Of a stretch of DNA of 41,243 nucleotides, positions 18,161 to 27,573 are shown piece after piece. The position numbers were made by a program, and so were the translations under genes. Position 1 is the first letter of the stretch. The number at the start of each line of letters is the position of its first letter. This DNA comes from Candidatus Nanopelagicales bacterium (GTDB lineage: Bacteria > Actinomycetota > Actinomycetes > S36-B12), in contig JAFMDS010000016.1 of the NCBI GenBank assembly GCA_017857175.1, positions 1 to 41,243 of the forward strand, read 5' to 3'. A model generated the notes under the pieces. That model was not told the origin of the DNA. It was given only the letters and a program-made list of their open reading frames with translations, and did not search any database.

Positions 18161-18600
18161 TCCAAAAGTTGATCTTGTAACTCAAACATATATGTATGGG
18201 CATCGGGATCTTGGTGATCCAAGCCTAAGAGATGCAGCACCCCGTGCGTGACGAGGAACTCCGATTCCTCTTGCAGTGACCTTCCGCTTTCCTGCATCTG
18301 GGGTAGGAGGAAATCGGGGCAGATCACAATATCTCCCAGAATCCCCTGCTCGCTCATTTCACCTTCGCTGGGTAAAGAGACCTCGTCCATGGGAAAGGAC
18401 AAGACGTCGGTGGAACCCGGTTCCTGCATCCAGTCCTCATGCAGCGTTGTCATGCGCTCTGAATCAATAAATGTCACTGAGATCGTTGAATCAGGGTGGA
18501 TACGCAGATGCGCCAAATGATGCTCAACCACAGAGTCAATGGCACTGAGATCTATGTGAGCAGGGGTCTCGTTGGATATTTCACGCGGTCCAGTAGACAT
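18139..18600 (-). CDS. ybeY: Endoribonuclease YbeY
   Basis: This metal-dependent RNase acts in 16S rRNA 3' maturation and ribosome quality control. The zinc site is clear: LVTHGVLHLLGLDHQDPD (the H-x3-H-x5-H arrangement). The upstream TDVLSFPMDE is the other hallmark of the family. Length 153. The start lies two bases after the phoH stop, so it is translated as part of the same operon. Confidence 0.94.
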   Translation of the reverse strand: MSTGPREISNETPAHIDLSAIDSVVEHHLAHLRIHPDSTISVTFIDSERMTTLHEDWMQEPGSTDVLSFPMDEVSLPSEGEMSEQGILGDIVICPDFLLPQMQESGRSLQEESEFLVTHGVLHLLGLDHQDPDAHTYMFELQDQLLECWKGQS

Positions 18601-18602
18601 GG

Positions 18603-19607
18603 TTACTGCTTTGGTCCGATCTCCTGATTGGCGTCATAACGGTCGTAGGCAGCAACAATGTCACCAACAAGGCGATGCCTAACAACATCACTGGCTGTGA
18701 GTCTGCAGAATGCAACATCGTCCAAACCTTCAAGGATCTCTGACACGACACGCAAGCCGCTTGTTGTCCCACCGGGTAAATCAACCTGCGTGACATCGCC
18801 GGTAACAACCATTGTCGAACCGAATCCAAGGCGGGTTAGGAACATTTTCATTTGTTGGGCGGACGTGTTTTGGGCTTCGTCGAGAATAATGAATGCATCA
18901 TTGAGCGTGCGACCACGCATGTAGGCCAATGGAGCTACTTCAATCGTTCCGCTGGTGATCAATCTCGGAATCGACTCGGGATCGATCATGTCGTGTAGGG
19001 CGTCATAGAGTGGTCGCAAGTACGGATCAATCTTTTCAGAGAGAGTACCTGGCAAGAAACCCAACTTTTCACCCGCTTCAACCGCGGGGCGAGTTAGAAC
19101 GATGCGATTAACCTCTTTGGCTTGTAACGCCTGCACAGCTTTGGCAACTGCAAGGTAGGTCTTGCCAGTTCCCGCAGGCCCTATGCCAAAAACCACCGTG
19201 TTCAGATCAATGGCTTCAACATATTTCTTCTGGTTGAGGGTCTTGGCTCGGATTGTTTTACCGCGATTACTCAAAATATTGGTGGACAGCAATTCAGAAG
19301 GTCGCGTTCCCGATTTCATCAACGAAATAGATCTCTCAACCGTTTCAGGGGTAAGCGCTTGGCCAGTTTTCAACACGGCCAACATCTCAGAGAGCAAAGT
19401 GTCAATGACTTCGACATCAGCAGAATCGCCTTCAAGCGTGATCTGGTTTCCGCGCACCAAAATGTCGACTGTCGGGAAAGCGATTTCAACGAGCCGGATG
19501 TATTCGTCCGAGGACCCGAGAAGTGACACCATGGGGTAGGCCGATGGCACTTCAATGACGGTGCGTGCGGATGCCGGCTTCGCAGTGGCTGTGTTTGGCA
19601 TAGTCAT
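18603..19607 (-). CDS. phoH: PhoH-like ATPase
   Basis: This cytosolic P-loop ATPase is thought to act in RNA metabolism, and is nearly always upstream of ybeY. The N-terminal 90 residues form a KH-like region (VEIAFPTVDILVRGNQITLEGD). The ATPase has Walker A GPAGTGKTYLA, then VLTRPAVEAGEKLGFLPG and Walker B FIILDEAQNT, followed by LTRLGFGSTMVVTGDVTQVD. I start at the ATG at 19607, whose A is also the last base of the HIT stop (TAATG coupling), giving 334 residues. An upstream in-frame ATG at 19622 would lie within the HIT gene. Confidence 0.94.
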   Translation of the reverse strand: MTMPNTATAKPASARTVIEVPSAYPMVSLLGSSDEYIRLVEIAFPTVDILVRGNQITLEGDSADVEVIDTLLSEMLAVLKTGQALTPETVERSISLMKSGTRPSELLSTNILSNRGKTIRAKTLNQKKYVEAIDLNTVVFGIGPAGTGKTYLAVAKAVQALQAKEVNRIVLTRPAVEAGEKLGFLPGTLSEKIDPYLRPLYDALHDMIDPESIPRLITSGTIEVAPLAYMRGRTLNDAFIILDEAQNTSAQQMKMFLTRLGFGSTMVVTGDVTQVDLPGGTTSGLRVVSEILEGLDDVAFCRLTASDVVRHRLVGDIVAAYDRYDANQEIGPKQ

Positions 19608-19945
19608 TATCCCGGCGGCCAAGTCATGGCACGGCCACCAAGCACGTGTCCGTGCGCGTGAAAAACACTTTGACCTGCCCCAGCACCGGTGTTGAACACG
19701 AGTCTGTAGTCGTCGATTCCAGCTGCGCGTGCAACTTGCTCGGTCGTTGCGAGCAGCCTGCCAGCGAGTTCAGGATTAGCCTGAGCCATTGACGCCGCAC
19801 TTTCATGGTGCTCGATGGGGATGACCAAAGTGTGCACCGGGGCCTGAGGATCTATGTCGGTGAATGCAACGAATTCGTCAGTGCGCAGCACAACGTTGGC
19901 AGGGATTTCTCCCGCAACTATGGAGCAAAATAAGCAATCCGACAC
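19607..19945 (-). CDS. HIT-family nucleotide-binding protein
   Basis: This small purine-nucleotide phosphoramidase-type protein has 112 residues. The N-terminal CLFCSIVAGEIPANVV with CxxC, the central FTDIDPQAPVHTLVIP, and the histidine triad GQSVFHAHGHVLGG identify the HinT group. The longer frame to 20050 runs into rsmE. The GTG at 19945 is chosen because AAGGATAGGAC lies just before it and homologues start there. It follows rsmE by four bases and shares one base with phoH. Confidence 0.92.
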   Translation of the reverse strand: MSDCLFCSIVAGEIPANVVLRTDEFVAFTDIDPQAPVHTLVIPIEHHESAASMAQANPELAGRLLATTEQVARAAGIDDYRLVFNTGAGAGQSVFHAHGHVLGGRAMTWPPG

Positions 19946-19949
19946 CGTC

Positions 19950-20699
19950 CTATCCTTCCATGCCTGAGCGCTGCGCGCTTGGTCGCGTTGCGAACAGGTG
20001 CGCAAGCCCCACGACACCCGCGGTCGCCGAACGCAGAACGCCCGTGCCAATGGTCAATGAAAATGAACTCTCGGGTGCCGATTGCTCGAAAAATTCCCGC
20101 TCACGCGGACTCATTCCACCCTCCGGTCCAACAACGAGCAGCACGGACCCTTCAGAAACTTGAGCAAATGCCACACCATCTGATTCCTCCATGAAGATCA
20201 CTTGATCGAAATCAGCAAACTGTGATGCGAGAGCTTTCGAGTCAACAGGTGCAAAAATGTTCGGGGTCCATGATCTACGCGACTGCTCGGTTGCCGCCCG
20301 CACGACATTTACCCACTTGTCCACATTTTTTTTCGCTTTATCGCCTGACCATTTAACAATTGAATGCTCGGCTTCCCATGGGATAAAGGCTGTCGCCCCG
20401 ACTTCGGTCATCATTTCAATTGCCCGCTCCAGACGGTCCCCTTTGATGAGGGCCTGAGCGACTGTGATGTTTGGTTGAGGCCTGGTTTCTGAAGTAACCG
20501 AGTCAACACGAAAGTGACCTGGTGACATGAGGTTGCCACGAGCACGAGTGCCGAGACCATCCACCAAATCAATGATTTCGGAGTTCCCCATTCGGGTCAC
20601 TTTCATGTGGTGGGTAACCTGCGCATCGAGTTCAATATCAGCGCCACCTTGCACATTGCTGAGCGTCACAGGGTCTACAAGGAATGTTGAGGCGCTCAC
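19950..20699 (-). CDS. rsmE: 16S rRNA m3U1498 methyltransferase RsmE
   Basis: It methylates U1498 of 16S rRNA with S-adenosylmethionine, using a SPOUT trefoil-knot fold. The N-terminal PUA-like part has DAQVTHHMKVTRMGNSEIIDLVDG. The SPOUT domain shows KGDRLERAIEMMTEVGATAFIPW, VGPEGGMSPREREFF and the knot sequence IGTGVLRSATAGVVGLAHL. Family members usually have L-G-x-x-I/V-L-R-x-E/S-T-A here, so this fits with small substitutions. It starts with GTG. It is placed 13 bases after dnaJ, as in most actinobacteria. Confidence 0.93.
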   Translation of the reverse strand: MSASTFLVDPVTLSNVQGGADIELDAQVTHHMKVTRMGNSEIIDLVDGLGTRARGNLMSPGHFRVDSVTSETRPQPNITVAQALIKGDRLERAIEMMTEVGATAFIPWEAEHSIVKWSGDKAKKNVDKWVNVVRAATEQSRRSWTPNIFAPVDSKALASQFADFDQVIFMEESDGVAFAQVSEGSVLLVVGPEGGMSPREREFFEQSAPESSFSLTIGTGVLRSATAGVVGLAHLFATRPSAQRSGMEG

Positions 20700-20712
20700 G
20701 AATAACTACATT

Positions 20713-21849
20713 TCATCGAGAACTGAATGCGTCTTTGAGTCGACTGAATAATTTTGGTGAATTAGCCCGGCCGACCACCTGATTTGGCTTCTCATCACGG
20801 CTCTCAGCCAATTGGCGCAGTAGCTCCTCTTGCTCGGGAGTTAGTTTGCGCGGTGTTTCCACGTTGACATGGACAAACAGATCGCCCCGTGAACCGCTGC
20901 GCAATCGCGTTGCGCCCTTACCCTTCAAAGTAATGACTTCACCTGATTGAGTTCCTGCATTAATCGGAATGTCCTCGTAACCATCAAGAGTTTCAAGCCC
21001 AATGGAGCTGCCCAATGCGGCAGAAGTCATGGGAATCGTGATTGCGCAATGCAGTGATTCACCTTCGCGTTCAAAGATTTCGTGGCCACGGACCACGATC
21101 TCTACGTAGAGATCACCTGCCGGACCTCCGTTGGGGCCAGCTTCGCCCTCACCCTGGAGTTGAATGCGGGTGCCGTTGTCAACGCCCGCAGGAATCGCAA
21201 TGGTTAACGTTCTGCGATGGCGAACGCGTCCCTGACCTGAGCATTCGATGCAAGGGTGCGGAATAGTGGTTCCAAACCCTTGGCACGCAGGACATGGCCG
21301 TGAAGTCATCACCTGGCCCAAGAACGACTGCTGAACCGACTGAATCTCCCCGCGACCTTTACACATTGCGCAGGTTTCCAATGCTGAGCCGGCAGCCAAG
21401 CCTTGCCCTTCACACTTTTCGCAGGATATTGCAGTGTCGACCGCAATCTCTCTGGTCTCACCGAACACCGCTGCGTTCAAGTCAATAGTGATGCTGATGA
21501 GGGCATCTTGACCACGACGTGCACGACCACGTGGCCCGCGCCCCTGACCACGACCTCGGCCGCCAAAAAAGGCATCCATCACGTCGCCGAAATCGAAACC
21601 GCCTTGGAACCCTCCACCTCGATTGCTCAGCGGGTCTCCGCCAAGGTCATACATTTGACGTTTCTCAGGATCGCTGAGAACTTCATATGCTGCCGTAACC
21701 ATCTTGAACTTCTCTTGGTGCTCAAGATCTGGATTGACATCGGGGTGAAGCTCTCGCGCGAGTTTGCGGTAGGCCTTCTTGATTTCTTCGGGGCTGGCAT
21801 CTTGTTGGACACCAAGGAGGGCGTAATAGTCAGTGGACACGTTTCTCAT
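20713..21849 (-). CDS. dnaJ: Chaperone DnaJ (HrcA-linked paralogue)
   Basis: This type I J-protein is a cochaperone of DnaK. The J-domain (residues 5-70) has the HPD motif in [11 protein letters not shown] Gly/Phe-Gly/Arg linker follows (about 75-115). Four zinc repeats are present ([32 protein letters not shown]), and then the substrate-binding C-terminal domains. Length 378 from the ATG at 21849. A GTG three codons later ([11 protein letters not shown]) is an equally good start with GAGAA before it. It lies four bases after hrcA and shares the CIRCE-controlled promoter. Linkage to hrcA rather than to dnaK/grpE indicates the DnaJ2 paralogue of actinobacteria. Confidence 0.94.
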   Translation of the reverse strand: MRNVSTDYYALLGVQQDASPEEIKKAYRKLARELHPDVNPDLEHQEKFKMVTAAYEVLSDPEKRQMYDLGGDPLSNRGGGFQGGFDFGDVMDAFFGGRGRGQGRGPRGRARRGQDALISITIDLNAAVFGETREIAVDTAISCEKCEGQGLAAGSALETCAMCKGRGEIQSVQQSFLGQVMTSRPCPACQGFGTTIPHPCIECSGQGRVRHRRTLTIAIPAGVDNGTRIQLQGEGEAGPNGGPAGDLYVEIVVRGHEIFEREGESLHCAITIPMTSAALGSSIGLETLDGYEDIPINAGTQSGEVITLKGKGATRLRSGSRGDLFVHVNVETPRKLTPEQEELLRQLAESRDEKPNQVVGRANSPKLFSRLKDAFSSR

Positions 21850-21853
21850 TCGT

Positions 21854-22873
21854 CTAGTTCTCGGACAGGATTCGGCTGACGTACTGGGCGACTGCTTGCA
21901 CTGTGCTCATGGTTCCTGCGTAATCAATGTGTGTTGGTCCGACAACACCGAGGGATGCGACCGGTGCATTCTCTTTTCCGTATTGCGACGTAACAACAGA
22001 GGTCGAACTCAATCCAGCAAATTCATTTTCGTGCCCAATGCGGACGGATACCTTCTGGGAATTAGCAGTCTCCCCGAGCAGTTTCAAGAGAACAACTTGC
22101 TCCTCGAGTGCTTCAAGGACCGGTTGAATGCTCATGGCAAAAACTTGGTTGTAGTGGGCCAAATGGGACGTTCCACCTAAAACAATGCGCTCATCAAGTT
22201 TCTCAGTGACGGTTTCAAGGATGGAAGCGATAACTGCATGAACGAGCGGTCGCGCATCAGCGGGGAATTCCTGGTCAAAGTTTTCAAGTCGGGCAGGAAT
22301 GGAGGAGAATGGCTGATCCGCGACAGCAACGGAGAGTCTCGCTCTCAGCTCTGCCAAAAGATCCTCTTGTAACGGAAGTGCGCAATCAACGATTCGCTGT
22401 TCCACGCGTCCACTGTCTACGATCAAAATGATCATGAGTTTGTGATCAGTCACGGGTATGAATTCAATGCGCCTCACGTGACTGCGCGCAAGCGATGGGT
22501 ATTGAACCACCGCAACCTGTTTGGTGAGTTGAGCCAGCAGCCTAACCGTGCGTCCCATGACATCGTCCAGATCTGCCGCTTCACCGAGGAATCGATCAAT
22601 TCCCTTGCGCTCGGCTGGACTCAGCGGCTTGATCTGGGAAAGTTGGTCAACGAAAAGGCGGTAGCCCTGATCGGTGGGAACTCGACCGGCCGAGGTGTGC
22701 GGTGCGGTGATGTAGCCCTCTTCTTCGAGTGCGGCCATATCGTTGCGGATCGTGGCCGGCGAAACACCAAGTTGGTGCCGATCAACCAGTCCCTTTGAAC
22801 CAACGGGCTCATGGGTTGCCACATAATCCTGAACAATTGCCTTCAGAACGGCCAGCCGTCGCTCTTCAAGCAT
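21854..22873 (-). CDS. hrcA: Heat-inducible transcription repressor HrcA
   Basis: HrcA represses chaperone genes by binding CIRCE and is kept active by GroEL. Its 339 residues include the N-terminal winged helix ([45 protein letters not shown]), the [24 protein letters not shown] signature, and the GAF-like dimer domain with [11 protein letters not shown] and a closing [15 protein letters not shown]. The ribosome binding site AGGAGG is five bases from the ATG. CIRCE lies 46 bases upstream, so the gene represses itself together with dnaJ. Confidence 0.96.
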   Translation of the reverse strand: MLEERRLAVLKAIVQDYVATHEPVGSKGLVDRHQLGVSPATIRNDMAALEEEGYITAPHTSAGRVPTDQGYRLFVDQLSQIKPLSPAERKGIDRFLGEAADLDDVMGRTVRLLAQLTKQVAVVQYPSLARSHVRRIEFIPVTDHKLMIILIVDSGRVEQRIVDCALPLQEDLLAELRARLSVAVADQPFSSIPARLENFDQEFPADARPLVHAVIASILETVTEKLDERIVLGGTSHLAHYNQVFAMSIQPVLEALEEQVVLLKLLGETANSQKVSVRIGHENEFAGLSSTSVVTSQYGKENAPVASLGVVGPTHIDYAGTMSTVQAVAQYVSRILSEN

Positions 22874-22915
22874 GGGACCCTCCTGAACCTCGCACTCACA
22901 TTGCCTGCGATCTAG

Positions 22916-22945
22916 TAGTTAGCACTCTCAAACCTTGAGTGCCAA
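22916..22945 (-). promoter_or_regulatory. hrcA promoter
   Basis: On the minus strand, TTGGCA (22940-22945) and TAACTA (22916-22921) with an 18-base spacer form the likely sigma-70-type promoter. Both hexamers are partly built from CIRCE arms, so repressor binding would cover them. The transcript has a normal leader and an AGGAGG ribosome binding site. Confidence 0.65.
22919..22945. promoter_or_regulatory. CIRCE operator for HrcA
   Basis: TTAGCACTC-N9-GAGTGCCAA matches the CIRCE consensus (TTAGCACTC-N9-GAGTGCTAA) at 17 of 18 arm positions; only the C at 22943 differs. It lies just upstream of hrcA. Confidence 0.95.
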
Positions 22946-22969
22946 GTGTACGCCCGTTTTGCTGAACCT

Positions 22970-24103
22970 TCAGCCTAGGAGTTCACGGACAGCCAGATCT
23001 GCCAAAAGCCGACCCTGTGGAGTGACTCGGACCACACCTGCCCCCCACGCGGCTGAATCCAGAATTCCTCTGCCAATTAGTCCCGAGACTCGCTCCGACT
23101 CGGAATCGGTCAGACAATCTGCGGTCAGCCCTGCTCTCGTGCGAAGCCCCAACATGATCATTTCAGTGTGTTCCTGCTCAGGTGTAAGAGTTTCCTCTCC
23201 AGCACGCAGACTTGACCCCGATTCCAGCGCGGCTGCATAGGTTGAGGGGTGCTTGTGATTCCACCAGCGGGTGCCACCGACATGGCTGTGTGCGCCGGGT
23301 CCGATTCCCCACCAGTCTGAATTCAGCCAATACGCTTGATTGTGCGTACACTCACCGCCCGGTCTCGCCCAGTTTGAAACCTCGTACCAATCAAAGCCCG
23401 CCGCTCCAAGCATTGTGTCAATGATTTCGTATCGGTCAGCACACACGTCATCGTCGGGAGCGGGGATCTCACCACGAGCCACTTGCCGCGCTAGCGGAGT
23501 TCCCTGCTCAACAATGAGTGAATAGGCCGAAACATGATCAACACCAGCATCGATAACCGCACTCACACTGTCGCGAACATCTTGATCTGACTCCCCCGGC
23601 GTGCCATAAATCAGATCAAGGTTCACGTGATCAAATCCAGCGGCGCGAGCAAGCTTGGCCGCATTGACACTTGCACCTGGAGTGTGGGTTCGCTGCAACA
23701 CTTTCAACACGTTGCTCGCAGCGCTCTGCATGCCTAATGAGATTCGCGTAAACCCACCTGCATGCAATTGCTCAAGCATTTGTGCATCAACGGAGTCAGG
23801 GTTGGCTTCTGTAGTAATCTCAATATTTGACTCAAGGTTGAATGAAGTTCCGATGCTCTCCAACACCGAGTTCAACGCGGACGCACCAATGAGGGTTGGT
23901 GTCCCACCCCCAATAAACACTGAATCGACGGGGCGATTCCCCAATTGTTCTGATGCATTCTTGATCTCACGGATCAGAAACTCGTGAAAATTTTCTTGAT
24001 CAACTCCTGAGCCCAATTCCTTGGCCGTATAGGTGTTGAAGTCACAGTAACCGCACCTACTTGCACAAAACGGAACATGTACATAAAGCGACAGCGCAGT
24101 CAT
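22970..24103 (-). CDS. hemW: Radical SAM heme chaperone HemW
   Basis: HemW binds heme and inserts it into respiratory enzymes. It is commonly mis-annotated as coproporphyrinogen dehydrogenase (HemN). The radical SAM cysteines are Cys13-x3-Cys17-x2-Cys20 followed by Asp-Phe; the CxxxCxxCxF form marks HemW, whereas HemN has Cys at the last place. Other motifs are FIGGGTPTLIG and the EANPDS segment, then NLDLIYGTPGES and HVSAYSLIVE. Length 377. The gene begins 18 bases after lepA, with GGTGGAG as ribosome binding site, and ends before the hrcA promoter. Confidence 0.93.
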   Translation of the reverse strand: MTALSLYVHVPFCASRCGYCDFNTYTAKELGSGVDQENFHEFLIREIKNASEQLGNRPVDSVFIGGGTPTLIGASALNSVLESIGTSFNLESNIEITTEANPDSVDAQMLEQLHAGGFTRISLGMQSAASNVLKVLQRTHTPGASVNAAKLARAAGFDHVNLDLIYGTPGESDQDVRDSVSAVIDAGVDHVSAYSLIVEQGTPLARQVARGEIPAPDDDVCADRYEIIDTMLGAAGFDWYEVSNWARPGGECTHNQAYWLNSDWWGIGPGAHSHVGGTRWWNHKHPSTYAAALESGSSLRAGEETLTPEQEHTEMIMLGLRTRAGLTADCLTDSESERVSGLIGRGILDSAAWGAGVVRVTPQGRLLADLAVRELLG

Positions 24104-24121
24104 AATGTGTGCTCCACCGAG

Positions 24122-25969
24122 CTATTTCTTGGCAGGTGCGTCTGAGGTCGATAGCGCAGCGATGAATGCTTCCTGCGGGACCTCAACGCGTCCCACCATC
24201 TTCATGCGCTTCTTTCCCTCCTTTTGCTTTTCCAGCAATTTGCGCTTGCGAGAGATATCACCGCCATAGCATTTTGCTAGAACGTCTTTACGCATTGCTC
24301 GCACGGTTTCACGGGTGATGATTCGTGAACCTATGGCCGCCTGAATGGGCACCTCAAATTGCTGGCGTGGAATGAGTTCCTTCAACTTTTGCGCCATGGA
24401 AACTCCATAGGCATACGCCTTGTCACGGTGGACCACAGCACTGAAGGCATCAACAGGGTCACCGTGCAACAGGATGTCGACCTTGACCAAGTCTGCGTCC
24501 TGCTCACCTGTTGGTTCATAATCCAATGACGCATAACCGCGAGTTTTTGATTTCAGTTGATCGAAGAAATCAAAAACAATTTCAGCAAGAGGCAACGTGT
24601 AACGCAACTCCACCCTGTCCTCTGACAGGTAATCCATACCCAGCAAAGTTCCACGGCGCTGCTGGCACAGCTCCATGACTGCACCAACAAACTCTGACGG
24701 CAGGATCACCGTTGCTCGAACAATAGGTTCAAAAATTTGGGCGAGCTTGGAATCAGGGAATTCACTCGGATTCGTCACAACAATTTCTTTACCCGCATCT
24801 GTCACTACTCGGTAAATCACGTTCGGTGCAGTGGAAATCAAATCAAGATTGAATTCGCGCTCAAGTCGCTCGCGCACAATCTCGAGATGCAGCAAGCCAA
24901 GGAAGCCGCAACGGAAACCAAAACCCAATGCAAGAGATGTTTCAGGTTCATAGGTCAAGGCGGCATCGTTAAGTTTTAACTTGTCCAGAGCGTCACGGAG
25001 TTCGGGATAGTCCGAACCGTCCAGTGGATACAGACCGGAAAAAACCATGGGCCTGGGATCGCGGTATCCCCCCAGAGATTCAGTGGCGCCGCGCAGCGCC
25101 GTTGTTACCGTGTCACCGACTCGCGACTGGCGCACATCTTTTACGCCCGTAATGAGATACCCAACTTCACCAACGCCAAGCCCCGCTGTGGCAATTGGCT
25201 CAGGTGAAATCACACCGACTTCAAGGAGTTCATGGGTCGTGCCAAGTGACATCATTTCGATTTTGTCGCGAGTTGCGATACGGCCATCAACAACACGGAC
25301 ATAGGTGACAACACCGCGATAAGTGTCATAGACCGAGTCAAAGATTAATGCGCGTGCGGGCGCATTGGGGTCACCTTGTGGGGCAGGGATCTTTTCCACT
25401 ACCCGCTCAAGGAGTTCGCTCACACCTTCACCTGTCTTGGCAGAAACTCTAAGGACATCATCTGGCGAGCACCCAATGATGTGCGCTATTTCGGCGGCGT
25501 ATTTCTCAGGCTGGGCCGCTGGCAGATCGATCTTGTTCAACACGGGAATGACTTCGAGGTCGTTTTCCATGGCCAAATAAAGATTTGCCAGGGTTTGCGC
25601 CTCAATGCCCTGAGCCGCGTCGACCAAAAGGACAGCCCCCTCGCAGGCGGCCAGGGACCGCGAGACTTCATAGGTAAAGTCCACGTGACCTGGGGTGTCA
25701 ATCAGGTTCAATACATACTGCTCCCCGGAGACAGCCGTGTAGGGCAGGCGAACAGCCTGTGACTTGATGGTGATCCCACGTTCACGTTCAATATCCATGC
25801 GATCGAGGTACTGAGCTCTCATGGAGCGGGCGTCAACCAATCCCGTGTGCTGGAGCATCCGGTCCGCCAATGTCGACTTCCCATGGTCAATGTGGGCAAT
25901 TATGCAGAAATTGCGCACAATCTCAGGATTCGTGGTTCCTGGGACGGGACCGGACGGGCTGCTAGTCAA
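24122..25969 (-). CDS. lepA: Elongation factor 4 (LepA)
   Basis: This translational GTPase acts on stalled or assembling ribosomes. G1 is [17 protein letters not shown]2 [14 protein letters not shown]3 DTPGHVDF and G4 NKIDLP. The LepA-specific C-terminal domain is present, ending with [34 protein letters not shown]. Length 615. The start is TTG at 25969, supported by AAAGGAAC nine bases upstream and by the family's usual short lead before the G domain. It is the first gene of a long minus-strand train and faces away from rpsT across 266 bases. Confidence 0.96.
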   Translation of the reverse strand: MTSSPSGPVPGTTNPEIVRNFCIIAHIDHGKSTLADRMLQHTGLVDARSMRAQYLDRMDIERERGITIKSQAVRLPYTAVSGEQYVLNLIDTPGHVDFTYEVSRSLAACEGAVLLVDAAQGIEAQTLANLYLAMENDLEVIPVLNKIDLPAAQPEKYAAEIAHIIGCSPDDVLRVSAKTGEGVSELLERVVEKIPAPQGDPNAPARALIFDSVYDTYRGVVTYVRVVDGRIATRDKIEMMSLGTTHELLEVGVISPEPIATAGLGVGEVGYLITGVKDVRQSRVGDTVTTALRGATESLGGYRDPRPMVFSGLYPLDGSDYPELRDALDKLKLNDAALTYEPETSLALGFGFRCGFLGLLHLEIVRERLEREFNLDLISTAPNVIYRVVTDAGKEIVVTNPSEFPDSKLAQIFEPIVRATVILPSEFVGAVMELCQQRRGTLLGMDYLSEDRVELRYTLPLAEIVFDFFDQLKSKTRGYASLDYEPTGEQDADLVKVDILLHGDPVDAFSAVVHRDKAYAYGVSMAQKLKELIPRQQFEVPIQAAIGSRIITRETVRAMRKDVLAKCYGGDISRKRKLLEKQKEGKKRMKMVGRVEVPQEAFIAALSTSDAPAKK

Positions 25970-26179
25970 AGAGTTCCTTTAATTGTGGCCGAAATGTGGC
26001 GTGGACGACTCGACTGAGTATGCCCTATGGTTCAAACCCCGACCGAGGAGACATGCCTGAGCAGACCTGCTCCACGCTCACCCCTGAAACAGTCCTCTTG
26101 AGCCCCCGATAGCTCTGAGAACTCACCTAGGGGTAGTCTGTGCAGGCACTACCAACGAAACAACCCCAATTTTCAAACC

Positions 26180-26204
26180 AAGATCTGTACTTCAACGAGA
26201 TCTT
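26180..26204 (+). promoter_or_regulatory. Stem-loop in the rpsT leader
   Basis: AAGATCT and AGATCTT form a perfect 7-base-pair inverted repeat around an 11-base loop, ending 31 bases before the rpsT ATG. If the transcript begins upstream (for example near 26140), this hairpin lies in the 5' leader. S20 synthesis is autoregulated in E. coli, but no shared structure can be claimed. The rest of the 266-base lepA-rpsT gap shows no gene. Confidence 0.35.
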
Positions 26205-26235
26205 TACCGCTGAGCTGAAAGAGTCTGAAAACGTT

Positions 26236-26496
26236 ATGGCGAATATTAAATCGCAGAAGAAGCGCATTCTCACGAACGAGAAGGCACGCCTTCGCAATAA
26301 GTCTGTGAAATCCTCATTGAAATCCGCTGTGCGCAAGTTCCGCGAGGCAGCTGACAGTGGCGATGCCGCAGCAGCAAACGAAGCCGCACGCGCCGCTAAT
26401 CGCGAACTCGACATTGCCGTGCGCAAGGGTGTTATTCACTCGAACCAAGCCGCTAACCGCAAGTCCTCTATTTCCAAGAAGGCTGCTTCGCTCTAA
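26236..26496 (+). CDS. rpsT: Ribosomal protein S20
   Basis: This primary binding protein of the 30S subunit contacts 16S rRNA at the body. Its 86 residues start [22 protein letters not shown] and are rich in Lys, Arg and Ala, forming the S20 three-helix bundle, with [15 protein letters not shown] at the C-terminus. The open frame continues 32 codons upstream without family similarity, so the ATG at 26236 is used. The Shine-Dalgarno sequence is weak (GAAAGAG about 14 bases off). It is transcribed alone and ends at a strong hairpin shared with convergent holA. Confidence 0.97.
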   Translation: MANIKSQKKRILTNEKARLRNKSVKSSLKSAVRKFREAADSGDAAAANEAARAANRELDIAVRKGVIHSNQAANRKSSISKKAASL

Positions 26497-26510
26497 GCCA
26501 ACAACTCTTC

Positions 26511-26545
26511 TAGTAACCCGCGCTAACTACTAGCGCGGGTTACTA
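26511..26545. terminator. Bidirectional terminator hairpin between rpsT and holA
   Basis: TAGTAACCCGCGCTA and its exact reverse complement form a perfect 15-base-pair stem with a 5-base loop (ACTAC, 26526-26530). It begins 14 bases after the rpsT stop. The right arm is inside holA, and the holA stop codon (26523-26525) lies in the left arm. Downstream runs are only weakly T-rich (TAATTTC). Confidence 0.8.
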
Positions 26546-27557
26546 ATTTCTCCAGCTCGAAAAGTTTCTGCTCGGGGTCAAGTGCACTCCCAATCGCCAC
26601 TCCGCCTTTCATCGCCGGATCAGCCTGAGACAGCGTCACGATCATGGATGCCAGTCGTCGCTGATCACCACTCCACCGAGACCATTGGTGTCGCAGGGCT
26701 TTCACTTTCCACGGCGGTACACCCGCTTCACGCGCGACATCAGTATCGGATGCTCCAGGCGCCGCACCACCGACAAGCACAAGTGAGCGCAGCCCGGTCG
26801 TGAGAGCGGTCACCGTTGTAACACCTAGGCGTCCCGTATCCGTTTCCAATGAACTCTGTCGCAGCAGGGTGATCGCTTCAACTGCGCGCTTCTCCCAGAC
26901 AGCATCGGAAATGGCGAACCCACTGATTGGTGCAGTTCCCTCGAAGTAGGCGCGAACATGTTGTTCATCGATTGGGTCTAACTCGACATCACTGCAGAGT
27001 TGACCAATCGCGTTCACGAGCGCCGGGAGCTCCTGGCCCATTGACTCCACCAGGAGGTTCAATGCTGCTGGCGTCATTTTCCGCTTGCGCTTGGTGACCT
27101 CTTTGACCAAAAAGTCCGTGGTATCTCGCCCTCGACGGATTTCCTTGCACTCGATCTTCTCACCGCCTGCTTTCACCGCAGCGTCAATGAGAGGTTTGCG
27201 CTTAACCCCACCGGGGTGAGTGAGGAGTAACCACACGTTCTCTGGCAGATCCGCCATGACTTCCTTGAGCGCATCAACACCATCATCATTAAGGTTATCG
27301 ATTCCTTCAATCAACACGATGACATCGTCACCGAACAACGTTGGGGCGCACGCCTGAGTGATAGCGGTTCCGCTGGATTCCTCTCCTGCGTGCACAGTGA
27401 TAGTAGAGACCTCAGGGAGTTCTTTTCTCACGGCGGCAATCATTGCGCTCTTGGCTCGATCAGTGAGTACGGTCTCGGGACCCACACAGACCGTTATCCG
27501 ATTGACCACCCCCCAAGCATGCCACGTTGCTCCTCGTATGTGTCCGAGACCAATCAT
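26523..27557 (-). CDS. holA: DNA polymerase III subunit delta
   Basis: This clamp-loader subunit opens the beta ring. Its 344 residues have the family order: an N-terminal AAA-like region (ITVCVGPETVLTDRAKSAM), DDVIVLIEGIDNL and VWLLLTHPGGVKRKPLIDA, then the KRKRKMTPAALNLLVESMG segment, and the C-terminal collar with ISGFAISDAVWEKRAVEAITLLRQ and APGASDTDVAREAGVPPWKVKALRHQ. The ATG at 27557 lies 16 bases after comEC, but homologues would start nearer the in-frame GTG at 27509; the true start is uncertain. The last codons are part of the terminator at 26511-26545. Confidence 0.9.
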   Translation of the reverse strand: MIGLGHIRGATWHAWGVVNRITVCVGPETVLTDRAKSAMIAAVRKELPEVSTITVHAGEESSGTAITQACAPTLFGDDVIVLIEGIDNLNDDGVDALKEVMADLPENVWLLLTHPGGVKRKPLIDAAVKAGGEKIECKEIRRGRDTTDFLVKEVTKRKRKMTPAALNLLVESMGQELPALVNAIGQLCSDVELDPIDEQHVRAYFEGTAPISGFAISDAVWEKRAVEAITLLRQSSLETDTGRLGVTTVTALTTGLRSLVLVGGAAPGASDTDVAREAGVPPWKVKALRHQWSRWSGDQRRLASMIVTLSQADPAMKGGVAIGSALDPEQKLFELEKLVTRASS

Positions 27558-27573
27558 CCGTGGCTGCTGTCAC

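Noticed and set aside
26029-26040. GGTTCAAACCCC looked like a tRNA T-arm in the lepA-rpsT gap
   Set aside because: The five bases on each side of the loop do not pair, and no acceptor, D or anticodon arms fit around it.
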